This document shows, piece after piece, positions 43,228 through 52,042 of a stretch of 64,000 nt of DNA. A program made the position numbers and the translations under genes. The notes under the pieces are model-generated. The model searched no databases and had not been told where the DNA came from. It saw only the letters and a program-made list of their open reading frames with translations. Origin of the DNA: Amycolatopsis australiensis (GTDB lineage: Bacteria > Actinomycetota > Actinomycetes > Mycobacteriales > Pseudonocardiaceae); NCBI RefSeq assembly GCF_900119165.1, contig NZ_FPJG01000006.1, positions 2,418,001 through 2,482,000 of the forward strand. The letters are read 5' to 3'. The first letter of the stretch is position 1. Each line of letters begins with the position of its first letter.

Positions 43228-43347
43228 GCCGAATTATGGACGAAGGCGCTTCCGGCGGCCCCGGATTCGCCGTCACGCCCTGCGCGAACATGGCCGAGCG
43301 TGCATGGGTCTGGGACAATGGGAGCCGGGACGTGGGGAGGTGTCGTC

Positions 43348-44241
43348 GTGCATCCGCATCCGGCCGCGCACCACAAGACGATCATGGCGGTGGACATCGC
43401 CGGCTACAACGATCCTAAGCGGACCATGGTGCACCTGCGCGAGGTCCACGACGGTCTCTGGTCCGTCCTCAAGAGCACGTTCGCCGAAACGGGAATCCCG
43501 TGGGACGCCTGCTTCGTCGAAAACACCGGAGACGGCGCGATGATCCTGCTGCCGCCCGAAGTCGCGAAGGCGGATCTCGCCGCGCACCTGCCGGAGCGCT
43601 TGCACGCCGAACTGCGCCGGTACAACGCCGTGCACTCCGAAGGCGCGCGGATCCAGCTGCGGGTGGCGCTGAACGCCGGTGAAGTCCAGCAGGCGGGGCA
43701 CGGTTCGGTCAGCAAGGCCATCAGCTTCACGTTCCGCGTTCTCGATGCCCCGGCGGCGAAGGCCGCGCAGAAAGCCACCGGAGCCGACTTGGTGCTCCTG
43801 GCGTCCGACACGTTCTACACCGACGTGGTGGCCGAGGACCCGGCCGCGGCGCCCGGCGAATACGCGCGGATTCCCGTGTCCGTCAAGGAAACCAGGACGG
43901 TCGCGTGGCTGCGCCTGATGGGTGGTCCGGACGTCCGCCGCCCGGCGTCCCGCGAGCCGGCCGATTTCACCGAACTCGTCGAAGCACTCATGGACGTCCC
44001 GTGGGTGCGTAACGGCGACAGCCGGCGGCTGGTGCTGGAAATGCTGCCCCGGCGGGAAATCGCCGCGCAGGTCGCTTACCACCCGCAGGACCGGCTGCAC
44101 GTGATCGCCTTGGCGAAGACGTGTCTCCGCTTCGACGGCGGCCTGCGGTGCCTGCTCGACGCGGTGCGGACGATCGACCCCGATTCCCCGGAGGTCACGC
44201 GGCTGGCCGAGCTGGTCGACCGGTGGCCGGAGGAGCGCTGA
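43348..44241 (+). CDS. Class III cyclase-like protein with effector-associated-type C-terminus
   Basis: 297 residues in two parts. Residues 12-190 follow the class III nucleotidyl cyclase fold: VDIAGYND (first metal Asp), ENTGDGAMILLP (second metal Asp), LRVALNAGEV and a C-terminal DLVLLASDTFY block. Residues about 207-293 (FTELVEALMDVPWVRNGDSR...LHVIALAKTCLRFDGGLRCLLDAVRTI) look like an effector-associated domain (EAD), a small helical adaptor found in actinobacterial conflict and signalling systems. Both metal Asp are kept but catalysis cannot be judged. GGGGAGG precedes GTG 43348. Stands alone; no partner with a matching EAD is in the window. Confidence 0.7.
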   Translation: MHPHPAAHHKTIMAVDIAGYNDPKRTMVHLREVHDGLWSVLKSTFAETGIPWDACFVENTGDGAMILLPPEVAKADLAAHLPERLHAELRRYNAVHSEGARIQLRVALNAGEVQQAGHGSVSKAISFTFRVLDAPAAKAAQKATGADLVLLASDTFYTDVVAEDPAAAPGEYARIPVSVKETRTVAWLRLMGGPDVRRPASREPADFTELVEALMDVPWVRNGDSRRLVLEMLPRREIAAQVAYHPQDRLHVIALAKTCLRFDGGLRCLLDAVRTIDPDSPEVTRLAELVDRWPEER

Positions 44242-44248
44242 CCTGGGC

Positions 44249-45427
44249 TCAGGAAACGCCGAGCACGGTGTGCAGCAACGTCGTCAGCTCCGCCTCGAAG
44301 TGCGGGCGGCTCGCGACCCGGCGGGTGCGGGCCAGGTCGTTGGCGATGGTCAGCGCCGCGTGGACGGTGATCTTCGCTTCGCGCGGGGGCAGCTCCGGAC
44401 GTACCGCCGACAGCAGCGTCACCCACTGGGCGACGTAGTCACGCTGGACGCGCAGCAAGTCCGCCTTGTCGCGGTCCGGCATCGTCACGCGGTCCGCCGA
44501 GAACGAGACCAGCAGCTCCGGCGTGTGCAGGATCGTGTGCACGTACGACGCCGCCAGGCGGCGCAGGCCGTCCGTTTCGTCCGACGTCTGCAGGGCCCGC
44601 TCGGCCGCCAGCGCCAGCCGGTCCGCCGCGCGATGGCCGATCGCCACCATCAGGGCCGCCTTGCTCGGGAAGTGGCGGTAGACGCTCGGGCCCGCGATGC
44701 CCGCCGCCGCGCCGATGTCCTCCATGCTCACGTCGTGGAAGCCGCGCTGGGCGAACAGCCGCGTCGCCGCCGCCAGCACCTGTTCGCGGCGGGACGGCGT
44801 GCCCAGGCCCGCGACCGGCTCCGGCGGCACGTCCGGCGGCGTCGGGAGTGTGGTGTCGAGCACATCGAGGGCCAGGTCGACCAGCAGTTGCGCGAACCGG
44901 CGGCGCGCCACCGACGTGTGGTGGACCGACACGCTGCCGAACACCGACAGCGCCGCCCAGCACAGCAGCTCGGCGTCCTCGGCCGCCAGTTCCGGCCGCC
45001 GCGCCAGCAGTGCCTTCGACCACGCCGTCAGCGCCAGCGCCGAACGGCGGGCGATCTCCCGCTGGTCCTCCTTCGGCAGGTGCCGTCCTTCCCAGCGCCA
45101 CAGCGCGGCTATTTCCCGGCGCTCGACGGCCTGGGTCGCGAGCAGCCCCAGCAGCTGTTCCAGCTGGTCAGCGGGCGGAACCGCGTCCGACAGCGCCTCC
45201 GCGGTCGCCGCCTCCAAGTCTTCGAAGCCGCTCAGGACGACGTACGCCAGGATCGCCTGCTTGTCCGCGAAGTGCCGGTACAGCGCCGGCCCGGTGACGC
45301 CCGCCGCGTCCGCGATGTCTTTGATGCCGACGCCCGGGAAGCCGCGCGCGCGGAACAGCTCCGCCGCCACCGCGGCCAGCTGGGCCTTGCGGTCGCGGGG
45401 GCGCGTGGCGCGCTCGACGTCGGTCAT
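44249..45427 (-). CDS. Repressor with two fused TetR units
   Basis: 392 residues holding two complete TetR modules. The first HTH is at about 15-60 (FPGVGIKDIADAAGVTGPALYRHF), the second at about 205-255 (FHDVSMEDIGAAAGIAGPSVYRHF), each followed by a helical ligand domain. A single chain could bind a palindrome as a pseudo-dimer. It diverges from fadA-fadB; palindromes in the gap at 45440-45450 and 45497-45512 fit control of both. Ligand probably an acyl-CoA. Start ATG 45427; upstream in-frame starts lie in the promoter region. Confidence 0.85.
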   Translation of the reverse strand: MTDVERATRPRDRKAQLAAVAAELFRARGFPGVGIKDIADAAGVTGPALYRHFADKQAILAYVVLSGFEDLEAATAEALSDAVPPADQLEQLLGLLATQAVERREIAALWRWEGRHLPKEDQREIARRSALALTAWSKALLARRPELAAEDAELLCWAALSVFGSVSVHHTSVARRRFAQLLVDLALDVLDTTLPTPPDVPPEPVAGLGTPSRREQVLAAATRLFAQRGFHDVSMEDIGAAAGIAGPSVYRHFPSKAALMVAIGHRAADRLALAAERALQTSDETDGLRRLAASYVHTILHTPELLVSFSADRVTMPDRDKADLLRVQRDYVAQWVTLLSAVRPELPPREAKITVHAALTIANDLARTRRVASRPHFEAELTTLLHTVLGVS

Positions 45428-45512
45428 GGTGAGTGAACGATAGCGGCTAACGGCACACCCGCAACCCATTGACACCATGGGGTTATCCGGCGATATGTTA
45501 ATGGGCATTAGC
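45428..45512. promoter_or_regulatory. Operators between the double TetR gene and fadA
   Basis: GTTAATGGGCATTAGC (45497-45512) is a palindrome with 6 of 7 arm positions matched and a 2-base centre; TAGCGGCTA at 45441-45449 is a second, shorter one next to a possible -10 (TATCGT, minus strand) of the repressor gene. Confidence 0.55.
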
Positions 45513-45576
45513 CCTACTGGCCGGTATCATCGGTCACGGTACGACGACGTCCGACACGCTCGCGAGGAGTTGTTCA

Positions 45577-46788
45577 GTGAGTAGCGAGGCCTACATCTAC
45601 GAGGCGATCCGCACGCCTCGCGGCAAGAACAAGGGCGGTGCCCTGCACGGCACCAAGCCGGTCGACCTGGTGGTCGGCCTGATCGAAGAGCTGAAGGTCC
45701 GCCACCCGAACCTCGACCCGCAGGCGATCGACGACATCGTGCTCGGCGTCGTCTCCCCGGTCGGCGAGCAGGGCGCGGTCATCGCGCGCACCGCCGCGCT
45801 GAACGCGGGCCTGCCCGAGACCGTCGCCGGCGTGCAGCTCAACCGCTTCTGCGCGTCCGGCCTGGAGGCCACCAACACCGCCGCGCAGAAGATCCGCTCC
45901 GGCTGGGACAACCTGGTCATCGCCGGCGGCGTCGAGTCGATGTCGCGCGTGCCGATGGGCTCCGACGGCGGCGCGCTGTTCATGGACCCGGCCACCGCGT
46001 ACGACAACTACATCGTCCCGCAGGGCATCGGCGCCGACCTGATCGCGACCATCGAGGGCTTCTCCCGCGAGGACGTCGACCGCTGGGCGGTCCGCTCGCA
46101 GGAGCGCGCCGAGGCGGCGTGGTCCGGCGGCTACTTCGCGAAGTCGGTCGTGCCGGTGAAGGACATCAACGGCGTCACGATCCTCGACCACGACGAGCAC
46201 CGCCGTCCCGGCACCACCGTCGAGGGCCTGGCCAAGCTGAAGCCCGCCTTCACCACGATCGGCGACATGGGCGGCTTCGACGCCGTCGCGCTGCAGAAGT
46301 ACCACTCGGTCGAGAAGATCAACCACGTCCACACCGGCGGCAACTCCTCCGGCATCGTCGACGGCGCCGCGCTCGTGCTCGTCGGCTCGGAGCAGGTCGG
46401 CAAGACCTTCGGGCTGACCCCGCGCGCCCGGATCGTGGCCACCGCGACCATCGGCTCCGAGCCGACGATCATGCTCACCGGCCCCACCCCGGCCACCGAG
46501 AAGGTGCTGAAGACCGCGGGCCTCGGTCCCGAGGACATCGACCTGTGGGAGCTCAACGAGGCGTTCGCGTCCGTCGTGCTCAAGTGGATCAAGGACCTGC
46601 ACCTCGACGAGGAGAAGGTCAACGTCAACGGCGGCGCGATCGCCATGGGCCACCCGCTCGGCGCCACCGGCGCGATGCTGGTCGGCACGGTCGTCGACGA
46701 GCTGGAACGCCGCCAGGCGCGCCGCGCGCTGGTGACCCTGTGCATCGGCGGCGGCATGGGCGTCGCGACCATCATCGAGCGGGTGTGA
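45577..46788 (+). CDS. fadA: Acetyl-CoA C-acyltransferase (3-ketoacyl-CoA thiolase)
   Basis: 403 residues. Active-site Cys in [10 protein letters not shown] (about 91), His in GHPLGATGA and second Cys in LCIGGGMG near the end: the complete thiolase set. It cleaves 3-ketoacyl-CoA, the last step of beta-oxidation. GTG 45577 has GAGGAG seven bases upstream. Eight bases separate it from fadB; together they form the trifunctional-type complex. Confidence 0.94.
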   Translation: MSSEAYIYEAIRTPRGKNKGGALHGTKPVDLVVGLIEELKVRHPNLDPQAIDDIVLGVVSPVGEQGAVIARTAALNAGLPETVAGVQLNRFCASGLEATNTAAQKIRSGWDNLVIAGGVESMSRVPMGSDGGALFMDPATAYDNYIVPQGIGADLIATIEGFSREDVDRWAVRSQERAEAAWSGGYFAKSVVPVKDINGVTILDHDEHRRPGTTVEGLAKLKPAFTTIGDMGGFDAVALQKYHSVEKINHVHTGGNSSGIVDGAALVLVGSEQVGKTFGLTPRARIVATATIGSEPTIMLTGPTPATEKVLKTAGLGPEDIDLWELNEAFASVVLKWIKDLHLDEEKVNVNGGAIAMGHPLGATGAMLVGTVVDELERRQARRALVTLCIGGGMGVATIIERV

Positions 46789-46796
46789 GGAAACCA

Positions 46797-48968
46797 ATGG
46801 CCGAGAGCAAGACCATCCGCTGGGAGCAGGACTCCGACGGGATCGTCACCCTGACCCTCGACGACCCGAAGCAGTCGGCGAACACGATGAACGCCGACTT
46901 CCGCGAGTCGCTCGGCGTCGTCGTCGACCGTCTCGAGGCGGAGAAGGACGACATCACCGGTGTCGTCATCACGTCCGCGAAGAAGACGTTCTTCGCCGGC
47001 GGCGACCTGAACGACCTCATCCAGGCGAAGCCCGAGCACGCGGTCGAGCTGACCGAGGGCAGCGCACTGATGAAGGGCCAGATGCGCCGCATCGAGCAGC
47101 TCGGCAAGCCGGTCGTCGCGGCGATCAACGGCGCCGCGCTCGGCGGCGGCCTCGAGATCGCGCTGGCGACGCACCACCGCATCGCCGCGGACGTCAAGGG
47201 CAGCCAGATCGGCCTGCCCGAGGTGACGCTCGGCCTGCTGCCCGGCGGCGGCGGCGTCGTGCGCACTGTCCGGTTGCTGGGCATCCAGAGCGCGCTGCTG
47301 AACGTCCTGCTGCAGGGCCAGCGCCACCGCCCGCGCAAGGCCCTGGAGCTGGGCCTGGTGCACGAGGTCGTCGACACCGTCGAGGAGCTGATCCCGGCCG
47401 CGAAGGCGTGGATCAAGGCCAACCCCGAGGGCGGCGTGCAGCCGTGGGACGTCAAGGGCTACAAGATCCCGGGCGGCACCCCGTCGAACCCGAGCTTCGC
47501 GGCCAACCTGCCGGCGTTCCCGGCGAACCTGCGCAAGCAGATCAAGGGCGCGAACATGCCGGCGCCGCGGGCGATCCTGGCCGCGGCGATCGAGGGCGCG
47601 CAGGTCGACTTCGACACCGCGCTGCAGATCGAGACGCGCTACTTCATCCACCTGGCCACCGGCCAGGTCGCGAAGAACATGACGAAGGCGTTCTTCTTCG
47701 ACCTGCAGACCATCAATTCGGGTGGTTCCCGGCCGGACGGCTTCGAGAAGTACACCGCGAAGAAGGTCGGCGTGATCGGCGCCGGGATGATGGGCGCCGC
47801 GATCGCCTACGTCTCGGCGAAGGCGGGCATCGACGTCGTCCTCAAGGACGTCACGCTCGAAGCGGCCGAGAAGGGCAAGGGCTACGCGGAGAAGCTGGAA
47901 CAGAAGGCCCTCTCGCGCGGCAAGACCACGCAGGAGAAGTCGGACGCGCTGCTGGCGAAGATCAAGCCGACCGACAAGGCGGAGGACTTCGCCGGCGTCG
48001 ACTTCGTGATCGAGGCCGTGTTCGAGAGCGTCGAGCTCAAGCACAAGGTGTTCCAGGAGATCGAGAGCGTCGTCAACCCGGACGCGGTGCTCGGCTCGAA
48101 CACCTCGACCCTGCCGATCACCACGCTCGCCGAGGGCGTGCAGCGGACCGAGGACTTCATCGGGATCCACTTCTTCTCGCCGGTGGACAAGATGCCGCTG
48201 GTCGAGATCATCTGCGGCGAGAAGACGTCCCCGGCGACGCTGGCCAAGGTCTTCGACTACACGCTGCAGATCAAGAAGACCCCGATCGTCGTCAACGACA
48301 GCCGCGGCTTCTTCACCTCCCGCGTGATCGGCACGTTCATCAACGAGGCCGTCGCCGCGCTGAGCGAGGGTGTCGAGCCGGCGTCGATCGAGCAGGCGGG
48401 CGCGCAGGCCGGCTACCCGGCGCCGCCGCTGCAGCTGATGGACGAGCTGACGCTGACGCTGCCGCGCAAGATCCGCCAGGAGTCCCGCGAGGCGATCGAG
48501 GCCGCGGGCGGCACGTGGAAGGCGCACGCGTCCGAGGCCGTCATCGACCGGATGGTCGAGGAGTTCGACCGCAAGGGCCGCTCGTCCGGTGCGGGCTTCT
48601 ACGACTACGACGAGAACGGCAAGCGCGTCGGCCTGTGGCCGGGGCTGCGTGACGCGTTCAAGTCCGGCTCGGCGGAGGTGCCGTTCGAGGACCTCAAGGA
48701 GCGGATGCTGTTCGCCGAGGCACTCGAGACGGTGAAGTGCTTCGACGAGGGCGTGCTGCGCTCGGTGGCGGACGCCAACATCGGCTCGATCTTCGGCATC
48801 GGCTTCCCGGCGTGGACCGGCGGCGTCATCCAGTACATCAACCAGTACGAGGGTGGCCTGCAGGGCTTCGTCGACCGCGCCCGCGAGCTCGCGGCCCGGT
48901 ACGGCGACCACTTCGAGCCGCCGCAGTCGCTCGTGGAGAAGGCCGCCAAGGGTGAGATTTACGAATAA
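46797..48968 (+). CDS. fadB: Fatty acid oxidation protein: enoyl-CoA hydratase / 3-hydroxyacyl-CoA dehydrogenase
   Basis: 723 residues. N-terminal crotonase domain ([42 protein letters not shown] with the catalytic Glu), then the dehydrogenase with NAD motif [21 protein letters not shown] near 320, SNTSTLPIT, the catalytic His in [17 protein letters not shown] and the C-terminal dehydrogenase repeats. RBS GAGGA before ATG 46797. Forms with FadA the beta-oxidation complex for long-chain acyl-CoA. Confidence 0.95.
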   Translation: MAESKTIRWEQDSDGIVTLTLDDPKQSANTMNADFRESLGVVVDRLEAEKDDITGVVITSAKKTFFAGGDLNDLIQAKPEHAVELTEGSALMKGQMRRIEQLGKPVVAAINGAALGGGLEIALATHHRIAADVKGSQIGLPEVTLGLLPGGGGVVRTVRLLGIQSALLNVLLQGQRHRPRKALELGLVHEVVDTVEELIPAAKAWIKANPEGGVQPWDVKGYKIPGGTPSNPSFAANLPAFPANLRKQIKGANMPAPRAILAAAIEGAQVDFDTALQIETRYFIHLATGQVAKNMTKAFFFDLQTINSGGSRPDGFEKYTAKKVGVIGAGMMGAAIAYVSAKAGIDVVLKDVTLEAAEKGKGYAEKLEQKALSRGKTTQEKSDALLAKIKPTDKAEDFAGVDFVIEAVFESVELKHKVFQEIESVVNPDAVLGSNTSTLPITTLAEGVQRTEDFIGIHFFSPVDKMPLVEIICGEKTSPATLAKVFDYTLQIKKTPIVVNDSRGFFTSRVIGTFINEAVAALSEGVEPASIEQAGAQAGYPAPPLQLMDELTLTLPRKIRQESREAIEAAGGTWKAHASEAVIDRMVEEFDRKGRSSGAGFYDYDENGKRVGLWPGLRDAFKSGSAEVPFEDLKERMLFAEALETVKCFDEGVLRSVADANIGSIFGIGFPAWTGGVIQYINQYEGGLQGFVDRARELAARYGDHFEPPQSLVEKAAKGEIYE

Positions 48969-48978
48969 GGCCCACTGA

Positions 48979-49014
48979 CTGAAGGGGCCTCCCCAGCCGG
49001 GGAGGCCCCTTCAG
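48979..49014. terminator. Bidirectional terminator after fadB
   Basis: Perfect 16-bp stem CTGAAGGGGCCTCCCC / complement with loop AGCC. The stop codon of the convergent flavin-reductase-like gene lies inside the stem. Confidence 0.9.
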
Positions 49015-49598
49015 CGCGTTTCGGACCGGAAGCTGTGGCCGAGTTCTGCGCCCAGGCCGAAGTAGTGGCGGAAGTTGTAGATCAGCGGCTGCCACACCGA
49101 CGGGTCGACGTGCTCGGTGCCGGGCACGACCAGCTCCGGAGCCGCGTGCACCGCGAGCACCCGCGCTTCGACGATCGAAAACATTCCGGAGATGTCCGAT
49201 TGCACGCTCGCCGCCCGCGCCTCCAGCTGCAACGGACACTCCGCGACACGCGGCGGCCGCACCTGCCGCGACGGCTCCGGCGTCAGCCCCGCGGCTTCGA
49301 ACTTCGCGCGTTCGTGCCGGAACTGCGGCTTGCTCGCCGGGACGGGATCGCGGCCGGTCAGCGGCGCCAGCCGTTCCACCGCCTCCCACTGGTGCGGACC
49401 GGGCAGGTTGATGACGACGTCGGGACGCGCGCGGAGGTTGTGCGCGGTCTGGCCGTCGGCCCCGACACCGAGCACGACCGTCCAGCCGAGCGCCCACGCC
49501 GAGGACATCGGGGCCAGGTTCGGGCTGCCGTCGTCGTTCTCGGTGCTCAGCAGCACGACAGGGGTGCCGAAGTACAGGATGCGCGGCTTGATCTCCAT
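49011..49598 (-). CDS. Flavin reductase-like FMN-binding protein
   Basis: 195 residues beginning MEIKPRILYFGTPVVLLSTEN; the split-barrel pattern (VVLLSTENDDGSPNLAPMSSAWALGWTVVLGVG, then ARPDVVINLP) is that of flavin reductase-like proteins that bind FMN and act with NAD(P)H. A specific substrate cannot be read. Start ATG 49598; RBS unclear. Divergent from the GH92 gene. Confidence 0.8.
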   Translation of the reverse strand: MEIKPRILYFGTPVVLLSTENDDGSPNLAPMSSAWALGWTVVLGVGADGQTAHNLRARPDVVINLPGPHQWEAVERLAPLTGRDPVPASKPQFRHERAKFEAAGLTPEPSRQVRPPRVAECPLQLEARAASVQSDISGMFSIVEARVLAVHAAPELVVPGTEHVDPSVWQPLIYNFRHYFGLGAELGHSFRSETR

Positions 49599-49695
49599 GG
49601 CCGCGAAGGTAGGCACCGGAGCCTTCGGCAGGCGGCGAAGCGTCTGTCCGGAAAGCTGTCCACCCGGAGTTCGCCGAGACGCCACCACGGCCGGT

Positions 49696-49708
49696 TAATC
49701 TCCGGCTC
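49696..49708 (+). promoter_or_regulatory. Leaderless promoter -10 of the GH92 gene
   Basis: TAATCT (49696-49701), seven bases, then ATG 49709; no Shine-Dalgarno is seen. Confidence 0.45.
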
Positions 49709-52042
49709 ATGCGCCGTCCCGTCACGGTGGCACTGGCCGCCGTCCTGCTCGCTTCCGGGTTGACAACGATGTCGGCCGCCGCCGTCCCGAGTCCCGCCGA
49801 CTTCGTCGATCCGCTGATCGGGTCGGCCGGGGACGGCAACACCTATCCGGGCGCGACCGCGCCGTTCGGCATGCTCGCTTGGAGCCCGACCAGCACTCGC
49901 GGCGACCAGACGTCGACGGGAGCCGCCAACGGCTACCAGTACGACACGACCCGGCTCCGCGGCTTCAGCCTCACCCACGTCAACGGCGCGGGCTGCAACC
50001 CGGGCGCGGCGGGCGACGTCCCGATCCTGCCCTTCGCCGGCGACGTGACGTCTTCGCCGACCGCCGACACCACCGACGCGGTGTACGCGAGCAACTTCAG
50101 CCACGCCGACGAAGCCGCGACGCCCGGCCGCTACCGCCTGGGCCTGGCCGACGGGGTGACGACCGACTTCGCCGCGTCCGAACGCACCGTGATCGGCACC
50201 ATCGGCTTCCCGGCGGGCAAACCGGCGAGCCTGCTCTTCCGGACGTCCAACTCCCTCAACGGCAGCGAGGACGCCGAAACGCACCTCGATCCGGCGCACC
50301 GGAAGGTCACCGGGTCGGTGCTGACCGGAGCGTTCTGCGGCCGCCGCGCGAACGGCGGGATCAACAACCGCAAGTCCTACTACCGCCTGTACTTCACCGC
50401 GCGGTTCGACCAGCCGGTCACGGGCACCGGCACCTGGCGGGACGCGACCCTCCAGCCCGGCGGCACCGACCAGACCGGCGGCGAGGGATACGCGACCGGC
50501 AAAGACCGCGCCGGACGCGGCTCCGGCGGGTACGTCACCTTCGCGCCCGGCAGCAAGGTGACGGTGCGGATCGCGATCTCCTACGTCTCGCTCGAAGGGG
50601 CGGAAATCAACCTGCGCGCCGAGCAATCGGACACCGCCAGTGTGGACAGCATCGCGGCGCGGACCAAACGCGCGTGGAACACCGAGCTGAACCGCGTGCA
50701 GGTGACCGGCGGGACGACCGCGCAGCGGACCGTCTTCACCACCGCGCTCTACCACAGCCTGCAGCAGCCGAACCTCGTCAGCGACGTTAACGGCCGTTAT
50801 CTCGGGATGGACCGGAGAGTCCACCGCGTCGAACCGGGGCAGGACGCGCAGTATTCGAACTTCTCAGGCTGGGACCAGTACCGCGCGCAGGTGCAGCTGC
50901 TCGCGTTGCTGGAGCCGCGGGTCGCCGGGAACTTCGCGCAGTCGCTCTACAACTACGCGAAGCAGAACGACGGAGTCTGGGATCGCTGGGTGCACGTCAA
51001 CGGCGCGACGCACGTCATGACCGGCGACCCTTCGGCGGCGACACTCGCGACGTTCTACGCGATGGGCGTGCGCAACTTCGACTACCGCGGCGCGTTCGAC
51101 TCGCTGTACCGGCAGGCGACCGTGCCGCGGCCGGAGGGACTGCAGGACGCCGGCTGCCCCGGCCAGTGCGTCGGCCAGCGGCCGAACCTCGCGCAGTACC
51201 TGACGTCGCACTACGCGCCGAACGACGTCTGCCACTGCTGGGGTGGCGCCGCGGAGACGCTGGAAGACTCCGTCGCCGACTTCGCAATCGGACATTTCGC
51301 AGAGTTGCTGGGCCGCACTCGCGAAGCTGCAGAGCTGCGCGCGCGGGGCGCGTACTGGCGCAACGTCTTCAATCCCGGGACCGGCTACATGCAAGCCCGG
51401 AATGCCGACGGCAGCTGGGTGACACCGTTCGACCCGGCGAGCGACCGCGGGTTCGCGCAGGGCAGCGCGGCGGCCTACACCTGGATGGTTCCACAGGACG
51501 TCGCCGGCCTGGCCGACGCGATGGGCGGCAAGGCGGCCGCCGTCACCCGGCTCGACGGCTTCTTCCACGACAGCGCCGGGAACTGGCAACTGCGCGGCGG
51601 CGGCCCGCTCAAGTACGACCCGACGAACGAGCCCGACATCCACGCGCCCTGGCTGTACAACGAGCTGGGACAGCCGTGGAAGACGCAGGAGACCGTGCGG
51701 CAGCTGGTGAACTCCGTCTACACGACGGGGCCGTCCGGCCTTCCCGGCAACGACGACCTCGGCACCATGTCTGCCTGGTACGTCTTCGCCGCGCTCGGCA
51801 TCTACCCGCGCACACCCGGATCGGGTGAACTCCTGCTGTCGAGCCCGCTGTTCTCGAGCGCCGTGATCCGGCCCTCGGCGGGCGCGCCGATCCGGATCAC
51901 GACCTCGGGCAGCGGGAAGTACGTCCAGGACGTCCGCCGGAACGGCCGCCCGCAGACGGGCTGGAAGCTCGACGCGGGGTTCCTGCGCGGCGGCCGGCTG
52001 GATGTCCGATTGTCGGAAACGCCCACGTCGTGGGGCAGTTAG
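49709..52042 (+). CDS. Secreted GH92 alpha-mannosidase
   Basis: 777 residues with a Sec signal peptide (cleavage near MSAAAVPS). The GH92 blocks are clear: VDPLIGSAGDGNTYPGATAPFG at the N-terminus, general-acid Glu in AAETLEDSVADF (about 517) and catalytic-base Asp region GNDDLGTMSAWYVFAALG (about 680), with NEPDIHAPWLYN before it. Family members release mannose from alpha-1,2 and other linkages using calcium. Ends 4 bases into the convergent MMPL gene. A GTTAACGGCCGTTATC stretch at 50786-50801 departs from local codon use. Confidence 0.92.
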   Translation: MRRPVTVALAAVLLASGLTTMSAAAVPSPADFVDPLIGSAGDGNTYPGATAPFGMLAWSPTSTRGDQTSTGAANGYQYDTTRLRGFSLTHVNGAGCNPGAAGDVPILPFAGDVTSSPTADTTDAVYASNFSHADEAATPGRYRLGLADGVTTDFAASERTVIGTIGFPAGKPASLLFRTSNSLNGSEDAETHLDPAHRKVTGSVLTGAFCGRRANGGINNRKSYYRLYFTARFDQPVTGTGTWRDATLQPGGTDQTGGEGYATGKDRAGRGSGGYVTFAPGSKVTVRIAISYVSLEGAEINLRAEQSDTASVDSIAARTKRAWNTELNRVQVTGGTTAQRTVFTTALYHSLQQPNLVSDVNGRYLGMDRRVHRVEPGQDAQYSNFSGWDQYRAQVQLLALLEPRVAGNFAQSLYNYAKQNDGVWDRWVHVNGATHVMTGDPSAATLATFYAMGVRNFDYRGAFDSLYRQATVPRPEGLQDAGCPGQCVGQRPNLAQYLTSHYAPNDVCHCWGGAAETLEDSVADFAIGHFAELLGRTREAAELRARGAYWRNVFNPGTGYMQARNADGSWVTPFDPASDRGFAQGSAAAYTWMVPQDVAGLADAMGGKAAAVTRLDGFFHDSAGNWQLRGGGPLKYDPTNEPDIHAPWLYNELGQPWKTQETVRQLVNSVYTTGPSGLPGNDDLGTMSAWYVFAALGIYPRTPGSGELLLSSPLFSSAVIRPSAGAPIRITTSGSGKYVQDVRRNGRPQTGWKLDAGFLRGGRLDVRLSETPTSWGS

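Noticed and set aside
43348..44241. Confident call as active adenylate cyclase
   Set aside because: Metal Asp are present but substrate-specifying and transition-state residues cannot be identified by eye.
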